From the NCBI GenBank assembly GCA_905236585.1, contig CAJOQZ010000072.1, forward strand, positions 1-8,082: DNA of 8,082 bases, written 5' to 3'. This stretch comes from an uncultured Lachnospiraceae bacterium (GTDB taxonomy: Bacteria; Bacillota; Clostridia; Lachnospirales; Lachnospiraceae). The position numbers were made by a program, and so were the translations under genes. Below, piece after piece: positions 1 through 5,833 of the stretch. Position 1 is the stretch's first letter. The number at the start of each line of letters is the position of its first letter. The notes beneath the pieces were generated by a model, which worked only from the letters and a program-made list of their open reading frames with translations, had not been told where the DNA came from and made no database searches.

Positions 1-423
1 AAAATGGGACTGATCCGCAGCGGGAATACCAATCTCACGCCGGAGGACGATGATGATCTTACAACTTATCTTTGGCCGATTGTCCGGGAAATGATAAAGA
101 CCGCAATCGAGAATAAGCAAAACCTGATTGTGGAGGGCTGCTATATTCCGTTTGATTGGAGAAAGGATTTTGATGAGACATATTTGCTCTCTATTAAGTT
201 CATCTGCCTTGCGATGACGGACGCATATATTGATGCCCATTTCCACGAGATAAAGAAATATGGGTCTGTAATAGAATCGAGGTTGGATGATACTGACTGT
301 AAAATTGACAGTTTGAAAAAAGATAATCGTATTTACATTGAGGGATATGCACGAAGCGGTGAGCAAGTCACACTCATTGATACGGATTACGATCCGACAA
401 TTCAGACTTTATTTCAAGGTTAA
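1..423 (+). CDS. P-loop kinase-like protein (adenylate kinase-like), 5' end outside window
   Basis: The frame is open to the left edge (codon 1-3 is Lys), so the Met at 4 is almost certainly internal. The visible 140 codons match, from memory, a small family of Bacillota proteins annotated as adenylate kinase or AAA-type kinase. The segment LKMGLIRSG lies after the P-loop in these proteins, followed by an acidic NLTPEDDDD stretch, a YLWPIVREMIKTAIEN helix, and the strand NLIVEGCYIPFDW. This resembles the lid and core half of 2-phosphoglycerate kinase-like or zeta-toxin-like folds. The Walker A loop should lie just upstream and cannot be seen. The substrate is unknown. The gene ends 24 bases before the next start. 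What is seen is a soluble, uninterrupted C-terminal part; kinase activity is inferred from family resemblance only. Confidence 0.68.
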   Translation, partial: KMGLIRSGNTNLTPEDDDDLTTYLWPIVREMIKTAIENKQNLIVEGCYIPFDWRKDFDETYLLSIKFICLAMTDAYIDAHFHEIKKYGSVIESRLDDTDCKIDSLKKDNRIYIEGYARSGEQVTLIDTDYDPTIQTLFQG

Positions 424-435
424 ATCCAGTTTCAT

Positions 436-441
436 GAGGAG
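436..441 (+). promoter_or_regulatory. Ribosome binding site GAGGAG
   Basis: GAGGAG lies six bases ahead of the ATG at 448. It supports translation starting there even though the encoded N-terminus is not methylase-like. The site may have belonged to another gene before the rearrangement. Confidence 0.55.
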
Positions 442-447
442 AACGCA

Positions 448-1593
448 ATGTACGCTAAGGCAGCAGTAAAACCGAATCCCTTACTCCGTAACGGTGCATA
501 CGGCATCGTTATGAGGGGTGTGCAAAAATGCACACGGGGGTGTTCATCGTTACGGGGTAGAAAAAGGCTGCCGTTATGTTGTATCAAATTAGACACGGCA
601 ACAGATCCGGCGGTAGGTTCCGGAGCGTTTCCGCTTGGAATGCTGAATGAAATAGTCCGAGCAAGACAGAATATCTTTGCCTATAATGTAACAGTATTTA
701 AAACTGCAGCAGTTTATCCAGTTGTATTTCGGATTAAAATGGTAGATGAAAAGAGGCCAGTAACTATGGATGTTATGGATAGTATGACCACGGTTGCTAA
801 TCATAATGTCATTGATTCCGATAAGTTTTATGCAGATATAAGCTGGGACAAGTATTTTAACTCATCAGCAGGTTCTCTCGAGATAGTTGAAAAAATGAGC
901 AAATTCAAGCCCTTAAAATACATTGCAGATGTTAATGGTGCTGCAACGGTAAGTGAGGCATATCTTGTAAAAGAGTTTTTACAGGATAATTCCAATCCGG
1001 ATTTTGAATACAAGAAATTCATAAACACAGGAGGATTAGATCCATACAAATCATTCTTCGGAATAGAGGATATGCGTTACTTAAAAGGAAAATATCTTTA
1101 TCCAGTTGTTAGCGTTGATGATTTGCGAAATATGTCTGAAAAGCGTTTGAAGGAAAGCTCTTGTGAAAAAATAATTATTGGCGGAATGACCAAGATACTT
1201 GAGTGCTTTTATGATAAGGGTGAATACTTAGCAGGAAAGTCCACGACAATTGTTTATGGATATGAACATTTGAAATATATCACAGCATTGCTTAATAGTA
1301 GATTGATGACGTTTTATTATAGTACTTTTTATAACTCAATGTCATTGGCTGGAGGCTTTTTCAGAATAGGTGCACCTCAGATAAAAGAATTACCGATTGC
1401 GATGCCTGATGATGAAAATGTCATTCATGAGATAGAGCAATATGTGGATGAGATATTAAGCATAATGGATTGTAAAGGCTCAGTCAATGATAATAGTCGT
1501 CTGCAAGAGTTATATGACTTAATAGACCAGAAGGTTTATCAGTTGTATGGTTTATCAAATGATGAAATACAATGCGTTAAGGAGGGACGGTGA
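448..1593 (+). pseudogene. Eco57I-type restriction-modification methylase, catalytic core deleted
   Basis: The open frame has 381 codons, but only pieces of an N6-adenine methylase/restriction enzyme of the Eco57I or TaqI-C class remain. Residues 53-75 hold SAM-binding motif I, DPAVGSGAFPLGMLNEIV. In the family this is followed by several hundred residues that include the catalytic NPPY motif. Here residue 76 instead runs almost directly into the post-catalytic segment (VFKTAAVYPVVF, about 83-94). Residues 270-317 look like the TaqI-C-like target-recognition domain (ITALLNSRLMTFYY, GGFFRIGAPQIKELPI), followed by a helical tail. Residues 1-50 do not resemble the family and coincide with a palindromic stretch. 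The N-terminal nuclease part, motif IV and much of the middle are missing, while the frame stays open. DNA methylation or cleavage is therefore not expected. A TRD-only DNA-binding remnant remains possible. No other restriction or specificity gene is adjacent. Confidence 0.8.
482..559 (+). repeat. Nested inverted repeats within the 5' end of the chimeric methylase frame
   Basis: The arms 482-496 and 545-559 pair over 15 positions with two G-U wobbles. Inside them lies a perfect hairpin, GTGTGCA-AAAA-TGCACAC at 518-535. A shorter alternative stem, TAACG/CGTTA, uses 489-493 and 507-511. The structure covers the part of the frame (residues about 12-38) that has no methylase similarity. It could be a non-coding RNA piece, a transposon-end relic or recombination debris. 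Its function is unknown. Confidence 0.55.
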
Positions 1594-1598
1594 TAATT

Positions 1599-1743
1599 AT
1601 GAATCTTAAAGTATTCACAAAAGGGCGGAATGGGTACGATTCTACTGGAATCTATGACGGGAAATATATCTAATGGAATGCGAGTATGGAAGGTCTCTGC
1701 TGGAAAAGATTTAGGAAAATATAGGGAGGAAACTAATGGCTGA
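1599..1743 (+). pseudogene. Coding debris, possibly DUF4357-like
   Basis: A 24-codon frame (1599-1673) begins MNLKVFTKGRNGYDSTGIYDG. This resembles the start of DUF4357-type domains found near restriction proteins, and then it stops. A second frame (1630-1743) continues past it with VWKVSAGKDLGKYREE and ends inside the next gene. This pattern fits a small gene broken by a frameshift, but both pieces are too short for a firm assignment. The stretch lies six bases after the methylase relic and may have been co-transcribed with it. Confidence 0.3.
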
Positions 1744-1954
1744 TTTTAAGTATGAGATAACGAAAGAAATAGGCGTTCTTTCTGAGAGCGCAAAGGGCTG
1801 GCGCAAGGAGTTAAACCTTGTATCATGGAACGGTGCAGAACCGAAATATGACCTTCGGGACTGGGCACCGGAACATGAGAAAATGGGCAAGGGTGTTACC
1901 CTTACCGAGGATGAAGTTCAGAAATTAAAGGAGCTTCTGGATAGTGAAATATAA
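1736..1954 (+). CDS. YdbC/PC4-like ssDNA-binding protein
   Basis: This is a 72-residue protein with the layout of the bacterial YdbC family, which has the fold of the eukaryotic coactivator PC4. It has an N-terminal beta-sheet (FKYEITKEIGVLSES, then WRKELNLVSWNG and KYDLRDWAP) and one C-terminal helix (TEDEVQKLKELLDSEI). Length and domain order are complete. PC4-fold proteins dimerise and bind single-stranded DNA, and some bind RNA. In Bacillota the cellular role of YdbC is not settled, and these genes are common on the chromosome and on mobile elements. The ATG follows a strong GGGAGGA site by six to seven bases, which fixes the start. Upstream is debris. Downstream there is a gap of about 90 bases before the next gene. 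Nothing in it looks truncated. Confidence 0.82.
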   Translation: MADFKYEITKEIGVLSESAKGWRKELNLVSWNGAEPKYDLRDWAPEHEKMGKGVTLTEDEVQKLKELLDSEI

Positions 1955-2045
1955 GCAAGGAGAGCTTTGTTTTATGGCTCTGAATCGCCTCGGCAAAATT
2001 ACGCCACATGTATACTGATGGCAGCTGAATAGAAGAGGATTGACT

Positions 2046-2375
2046 ATGGTCGGAGAATATAAGGTTATTACCCTGTGTGGTAGCACCCGTTTTAAAGATG
2101 AATTTATGGATGTTCAGAAAAGGCTTACGCTGGAAGGAAATATCGTCATCAGCGTCGGACTTTTTGGACATGCTGGTGATTCAGAAGTTTGGGATGGTAT
2201 GGATGAAGGTACACTCTCAAAGACCAAGGAAATGCTGGATGATATGCATAAGCGCAAGATTGACATGGCTGACGAAATATTTGTTATCAATGTTGATGGA
2301 TATATTGGCGAAAGCACGAGATCTGAAATCGAGTATGCAGAGAGTGTTGGTAAACAAGTCAGTTATTTGGAATAG
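2046..2375 (+). CDS. Nucleoside 2-deoxyribosyltransferase-like protein (DUF4406-type)
   Basis: This is a 109-residue single-domain protein. The N-terminal motif ITLCGSTRF is typical of the nucleoside 2-deoxyribosyltransferase/DUF4406 fold, where it begins the first strand and the phosphate- or sugar-binding loop. KIDMADEIFVINVDGY forms the next conserved strand. GESTRSEIEYAESVGKQV carries the glutamate (Glu94) that lines up with the catalytic nucleophile of deoxyribosyltransferases. Known relatives cleave or transfer the N-glycosidic bond of nucleosides or nucleotides. Related domains also serve as effectors in some retron systems, but no reverse transcriptase is visible here. The ATG at 2046 is preferred because AAGAGGA lies six bases upstream; a TTG at 2040 would add two residues. 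The gene ends 42 bases before the ATPase relic, suggesting one transcription unit. Whether the role is salvage or defence cannot be told. Confidence 0.75.
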   Translation: MVGEYKVITLCGSTRFKDEFMDVQKRLTLEGNIVISVGLFGHAGDSEVWDGMDEGTLSKTKEMLDDMHKRKIDMADEIFVINVDGYIGESTRSEIEYAESVGKQVSYLE

Positions 2376-2417
2376 TAAAAGAAGTGTCAATAAATCATGC
2401 GACTGGGAGGATGGTAA

Positions 2418-3637
2418 ATGCCAGACCACATTATTTTGATAAAGAATTGCAACAATATACAGAGTGCCGAGATTTCGCTATCTGAAAACACTCTGAATAT
2501 TAAGTTCGGATACAACGGCACGGGAAAATCTACAATAGGCGAGGCCATTCGCTTAAAAATGGAGGGTAATTGAAGGAATTGATTGATAAGCGAAGAGAAG
2601 ACATCAATAATTTCTTTATGCTTGCAGGCTTTCCGTACGAATTCGAAATCATTGAAAATGGCGAGAATAAGGCACATACCTATCTGAAGCCCGTAGGTCA
2701 ATCAAAAGCTATAAGCGATCCCAAGAATCATTTAAGTTGGGGCGAGAGAAATGCGTTTTCGTTGGTAATGTTTATGTTTGATGCAGTAAATGAGAACGCT
2801 GACCTTATCGTACTGGATGATCCGATATCTGCATTCGACTCCAACAAGAAGTTTGCTGTTATCCGCAGGATGTTTGATAACCAGCAGGAGGTGACTTTCC
2901 GAGACAGGACTGTTCTGATGCTTACGCATGACCTTCAGCCGATAATAGATTACATACATGGCGGATTCTTTAAGAGATACGGATTAACAACAAGAGTTTC
3001 GGCAGAGTACTTGGAGAACAGCAATGGTGAAATTGTAGCACAGGCCATTGTTGATGCTGATTTGCTGAATGTAGTCACATTAACAGAAAACTATGCCAAG
3101 GATATAAATAAGCCTCTTTATGTGCGAATTATCAATGCCAGGAAGAACATAGAGCTGACAAAGGAGAACTTCTCCGGGCTTGAGAGCTACAACCTGTTAT
3201 CTAATCTTATTCATGGGAGAGAGAACCCGGAGGATGAAGTAAAGCAGCCCATGACAGAAGAAGCAATCCAAAAGGGCATTGTGGATTTAATGCCACTGAT
3301 AAGCGGATATGATTCGTATGAGAAACTCCTTAAGGAAATTGACACCACCTATCTTCTTGATGAACTTCAAAACGAAAATGTATATTTCAGAATACTGGTT
3401 ATCCGTCTTCTGTTTGAGAGAGCCGAAGGATTGATGTCAAAATTGAGAAAGCAGCATCCTGAGGCTTGCAAGTTCCTCAATGAGACAAACCATATTGAGA
3501 ACGATTACGTTTTCCAGTTGGCTCCGGAGAAGTTCTACTCAATACCCGAGGTATATGTACAGGAAATCCGTGATTTCATAAACGACCATAAGGACGAGTT
3601 AAATGCTCTTGGAGAGAGTGAGACTGTTGGAGAATAG
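2418..3637 (+). pseudogene. ABC-type (AAA_13/RloC-like) ATPase, middle deleted and frame-split
   Basis: Two overlapping frames make up one broken gene. The first (2418-2573, 51 codons, ATG preceded by GGGAGGATGG) encodes the N-terminal strand and Walker A GYNGTGKST (residues 31-39), then stops. The second frame (2570-3637) begins in coiled-coil-like sequence (KELIDKRREDIN). It carries the ABC signature LSWGERNAFSLVMF, Walker B LIVLDDPISAFDS and the H-switch LTHD, and ends in a helical C-terminal region. In intact relatives several hundred residues, mostly coiled coil, lie between Walker A and the signature; here they meet within a few codons and in a different frame. Such ATPases partner nucleases in anti-phage systems. 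The TTG at 2570 is a weak start, because GGAGGG lies only three bases before it. A separate C-terminal polypeptide could still be made, but ATPase activity is not expected. Confidence 0.82.
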
Positions 3638-3667
3638 CACCTTTTATTATCTCCCCACCTTTACAAG
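3638..3667 (+). repeat. Left direct repeat flanking the DUF1016 unit
   Basis: CACCTTTTATTATCTCCC begins immediately after the TAG of the ATPase relic and is followed by a second partial unit starting CACCTTT. The same sequence, with one substitution and one inserted A over about 27 bases, begins immediately after the stop codon of the DUF1016 gene at 4808, in the same orientation. The two copies are 1170 bases apart and bracket the leader and gene. Confidence 0.8.
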
Positions 3668-3702
3668 TTCAAACATTCTGAGGAACAAGTCAACTGTCGC
3701 AG

Positions 3703-3751
3703 ATCAGGAAAAACTGTCCTGATATTCAAAAACGCTCCACACCGTGGAGCG
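3703..3751 (+). promoter_or_regulatory. Two tandem hairpins in the leader of the DUF1016 gene
   Basis: The first hairpin is ATCAGGA/TCCTGAT with a seven-base loop (3703-3723). The second is a perfect eight-base stem, CGCTCCAC-ACC-GTGGAGCG (3733-3751). The second ends only four bases before the ribosome site GAAAGGA (3756-3762), so it could affect translation. No T-run follows either stem, so they are not ordinary terminators. Part of the second hairpin repeats a coding segment of the gene downstream (4076-4100), which suggests it may be a gene fragment instead of an evolved control element. Confidence 0.45.
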
Positions 3752-3769
3752 AATTGAAAGGATAAAATT

Positions 3770-4807
3770 ATGGGTGAAATTGTTAAAAGAGACGAGCTGC
3801 CAGATGATCAGCATTCGGAAGAGGCATATCTCTCCATCCGGGGCTATGTCATTGATGCACAGAGACAGGTATATTCTGCTGTCAATTCTGCGATGGTGAC
3901 GGCGTATTGGAACATAGGCAAGTCAATATACGAAGTATGTGGTGAGAGTGACCGTGCTGCTTACGGGAAACAGATCTTGAAATATATCTCCGAGCGGTTG
4001 ATTACGGAATTTGGAAAAGGCTTTAGCATTCAGGGACTTCGCAACATGAGGCAGTTTTATCTTGCATTTCCAAAACGCTCCACGCTGAGGAGCGAATTGA
4101 GCTGGTCTCACTATCGTCTGCTTATGCGAGTTAAAGATGAAGATGCCAGAACGTTTTATGCTGATGAAGCTGTAAAGTCCGGATGGAGTGTCCGCCAGCT
4201 TCAAAGGCAGATAAATACCATGTTCTACCACAGGATACTTGCGAGCAAGGATAAAGAGAGCGTAGCAGCGGAAATCCAGACCACGGTCCCCAAGCCGGAA
4301 TACGAAAAGATCATCAAAGATCCGTATGTTTTGGAATTCCTTGATCTTCCACAGAATGAGCATTTTTATGAGTCTGAGCTTGAACAGGCATTGATTGACC
4401 ATTTACAAAAGTTCCTTCTGGAGCTTGGGCGAGGTTTCTCATTCGTCGCCAGACAGAAACACTTCAATTTTGACGGGCGGCATTTCTATATTGATCTTGT
4501 CTTTTATAACTACATCTTGAAGTGTTTTGTGCTGATAGACCTTAAGACCGAAGACCTGACACATCAGGATGTTGGACAGATGCAAATGTATGTAAATTAC
4601 TACACGCGAGAAATGATGAACGAGGGTGATAATCCGCCTATCGGAATCCTGCTTTGTGCGGATAAAAGTGACACGCTTGTTCGCTATACACTTCCGGAGG
4701 ATAACACGCAGATTTACGCTGCCAAGTACATGGCATATATGCCGACTGAAGAAGAACTTAAGCGAGAACTGAAACTTGATGAATTTGAGAAGATAGATGG
4801 GGATTGA
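3770..4807 (+). CDS. DUF1016/YhcG-type PDDEXK nuclease
   Basis: This 345-residue protein has the full two-domain layout of the DUF1016 (YhcG) family. An N-terminal helical, winged-helix-like part (about 20-160) includes RNMRQFYLAFP and SELSWSHYRLLMRV. A C-terminal PDDEXK nuclease domain (about 195-325) follows. Candidate catalytic residues are a Glu in FYESELEQAL (201-205), Asp242 in FYIDLVFYN, and the Asp257-Leu-Lys259 pair in VLIDLKT. GQMQMYVNYY after it is also conserved. Family members are found in defence islands, often beside restriction systems, and are thought to be nucleases; the natural target is not established. The length is normal and no key motif is missing. The ATG follows GAAAGGA by seven bases. 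It is the one apparently intact nuclease in this window. It lies between direct repeats and behind an unusual hairpin leader. Confidence 0.85.
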   Translation: MGEIVKRDELPDDQHSEEAYLSIRGYVIDAQRQVYSAVNSAMVTAYWNIGKSIYEVCGESDRAAYGKQILKYISERLITEFGKGFSIQGLRNMRQFYLAFPKRSTLRSELSWSHYRLLMRVKDEDARTFYADEAVKSGWSVRQLQRQINTMFYHRILASKDKESVAAEIQTTVPKPEYEKIIKDPYVLEFLDLPQNEHFYESELEQALIDHLQKFLLELGRGFSFVARQKHFNFDGRHFYIDLVFYNYILKCFVLIDLKTEDLTHQDVGQMQMYVNYYTREMMNEGDNPPIGILLCADKSDTLVRYTLPEDNTQIYAAKYMAYMPTEEELKRELKLDEFEKIDGD

Positions 4808-4864
4808 CACATTTTAATTATCTCCCCACCTTTTAATTATCCTCGCACATTTTAATTATTCCGC
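4808..4864 (+). repeat. Three tandem 19-base repeats after the DUF1016 stop codon
   Basis: Three units start at 4808, 4827 and 4846 with an exact 19-base period and consensus CACMTTTTAATTATYYYSS. The first begins directly after the TGA stop. The last runs into a hairpin CCGCT-GAG-AGCGG (4861-4873) followed by an AAAGGAGG ribosome-like site (4877-4884). Multiple short repeats next to an element end are known in IS21-family termini; iterons or an operator array are alternatives. The related pair at 3638 lies in the same orientation. Confidence 0.85.
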
Positions 4865-4957
4865 TGAGAGCGGAGAAAGGAGGCTCGGAATTTACATGAC
4901 GCAATCAGCAGCTTGCAGACAAACTCGTGGGTACTGGCGACATACCGGCAGCAGAGC
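4865..4957 (+). other. Orphan stretch between repeat array and DUF1016 relic
   Basis: A good ribosome-like site (AAAGGAGG) is followed 12 bases later by ATG at 4896, as if a gene once started here. That frame (MTQSAACRQTRGYW) looks non-coding. The frame starting at 4900 reads RNQQLADKLVGTGDIPAAEQ, which looks protein-like but lacks a start and meets the minus-strand DUF1016 relic at about 4957. Best reading: the truncated start of a lost gene, perhaps of the element that owned the repeats. It was not recognised. Confidence 0.3.
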
Positions 4958-5333
4958 AAACTTGGATGCGCACAGCAGCAGACCCACGCTCGGATTCTCG
5001 TCCGGCTTTCTGATCTGCCTGTCCAGTCCCTCCAAATAGAAGTCCATTTTGGAAACATATTCAGGCTTGAACTTGCCGACCTTTAGTTCCATTGCCACAA
5101 GGCAGTGCTGTCACATTTTCATTTCCGGCATATGTCTCGTAAAACTGCTTCATACGATAGAGTCCACGGCGGTTAAAGCCCTTGATACCGGGGAACTGGC
5201 GCTGAATATAATCGGAAAGGGAATCAATGTATCCGTCACCGTAATTTGCTTCTTTTGATTTTTCGGATAAAAACTGACCTACTTTTCCGTACATGAGGAT
5301 CAGTTCCTCATTTACCTTGCGGTAGGCGTTATA
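4958..5333 (-). pseudogene. Second DUF1016-type nuclease, internally deleted and frameshifted
   Basis: On the minus strand two pieces of one DUF1016 protein lie in different frames. The N-terminal piece (about 5333-5108) reads AYRKVNEELILMYGKVGQFL, then LSDYIQRQFPGIKGF and LYRMKQFYETY. It then breaks at NENVTAL. The C-terminal piece (about 5105-4958) reads LVAMELKVGKFKPEYVSKMD and IRKPDENPSVGLLLCASK and ends abruptly. The family normally has close to 200 residues between these points, including the conserved Asp before the E-x-K motif. Glu and Lys of VAMELK survive but the Asp is gone. Both ends are also cut: the start abuts a serine recombinase piece and the 3' end abuts an orphan stretch. 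It belongs to a different subgroup from the intact gene at 3770-4807, which has IDLK where this has MELK, so it is not a recent duplicate. Confidence 0.82.
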
Positions 5334-5690
5334 CAGCGTCTCTACGAAGACAATGTTGAAGGCAAGACCAGCGATGAACGCTTTTCCCGTATGTCAGCAT
5401 CCTACGAGGCAGAGCAGAAACAGCTGGAAAGCCGGAAGGCTGAACTCACGGAATTCATCACGGCCTCAAAGGAACAGCGGCTGAATGTAGATTCCTTCCT
5501 CGGAATGGTACGTAAGTACACAGATATTACGGAACTGAGCGCAGAGATTATTCGCTCCTTCGTAGAGAAAATCGAGGTGATGAAGTCTGAAAAGATACCG
5601 GGCACACGGACAAAAAAGCAGACCATCGTAATCCACTGGAACTTCATCGGGGCCGTAGAAATCCCCGAAGAGCAAGAAAAGACGGCGTAG
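5334..5690 (+). pseudogene. C-terminal fragment of a large serine recombinase
   Basis: The frame reads QRLYEDNVEGKTSDERFSRM, a signature stretch of Tn4451/TnpX-like large serine recombinases. A coiled-coil-like segment (YEAEQKQLESRKAELTEF) follows, then DITELSAEIIRSFVEKIEV and HWNFIGAVEIPEE at the natural C-terminus (DUF4368-like region). Only about 118 residues of a protein that normally exceeds 500 remain. The catalytic N-terminal domain with the nucleophilic serine and the zinc-ribbon region are lost. The frame stays open a little upstream, but there the opposite strand encodes the DUF1016 relic, so the junction is placed at about 5334. An internal ATG at 5391 has no ribosome site. The full enzyme would integrate and excise the island; this fragment cannot. 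Confidence 0.85.
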
Positions 5691-5725
5691 CCTACATTTC
5701 TGTAAACTATGCCGTCTTCATTTTT
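5679..5725 (+). terminator. Rho-independent terminator of the recombinase gene
   Basis: AAGACGGC (5679-5686) pairs perfectly with GCCGTCTT (5711-5718). The stem extends inward by a G-U pair and TAG/CTA. CATTTTT follows. The stem overlaps the last codons and stop of the recombinase fragment, a compact arrangement typical of an element end. Confidence 0.65.
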
Positions 5726-5749
5726 AGAGATTTACAGCATCCCTAAGCC

Positions 5750-5778
5750 GCACGGGCAAATCCGCCGGTGCCTTTTTT
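5750..5778 (+). terminator. Second rightward terminator, GCAC-G-GGC stem with T6
   Basis: GCAC-G-GGC (5750-5757) pairs with GCC-G-GTGC (5764-5771) around one G/G mismatch. A C and a run of six Ts follow at 5773-5778. It points rightward, the same way as the recombinase gene. It may be the original chromosomal terminator of a gene now separated by the island, or a backup terminator. Confidence 0.5.
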
Positions 5779-5807
5779 ATGTTTTTAAGGAGTTGTGTAG
5801 AATATCT

Positions 5808-5828
5808 TTAAGGCTGTAAATGCCTTAA
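5808..5828 (-). terminator. Hairpin after the lipoprotein gene (weak terminator)
   Basis: A perfect seven-base stem, TTAAGGC/GCCTTAA, with a seven-base loop lies five bases after the lipoprotein stop, read on the minus strand. No T-run follows directly, so termination would be weak or Rho-dependent. Confidence 0.3.
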
Positions 5829-5833
5829 GCGGT

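Larger units (their letters stand above)
1..5730. mobile_element. Right end of a low-GC integrated island (putative)
   Basis: This stretch is visibly AT-richer than everything to its right. It carries restriction and nuclease genes, several of them broken, and ends with the C-terminal piece of a large serine recombinase plus a terminator. Large serine recombinase genes of Tn4451-like elements often lie at one end of the element, so the chromosome junction is inferred to fall just after 5725. The left end lies outside the window. No attachment-site core could be proven because the other junction is not visible. Decay of several genes suggests an old or immobilised element. Confidence 0.5.

Noticed and set aside
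1974..2018. 14-codon frame MALNRLGKITPHVY with an AAGGAGAG site upstream
   Set aside because: Too short and unrecognised; probably debris in the gap before the deoxyribosyltransferase-like gene.
2046..2375. Retron-type system with a deoxyribosyltransferase effector
   Set aside because: No reverse transcriptase or recognisable msr-msd RNA anywhere in the window.
2077..2439. 120-codon plus-strand frame overlapping the deoxyribosyltransferase-like gene
   Set aside because: It has no ribosome site or domain, and its sequence is the shifted reading of a gene with clear family motifs.
3923..4402. 159-codon minus-strand frame
   Set aside because: Antisense shadow of the intact DUF1016 gene; no start site or family features.
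4804..4832. TTGACA at the DUF1016 stop as a promoter -35 box
   Set aside because: No -10 box at 16-18 bases; the AT-rich repeats do not place TATAAT-like sequence at the right distance.
4808..4864. Tandem repeats as a CRISPR array
   Set aside because: Period of 19 bases leaves no unique spacers, and no cas genes are present.
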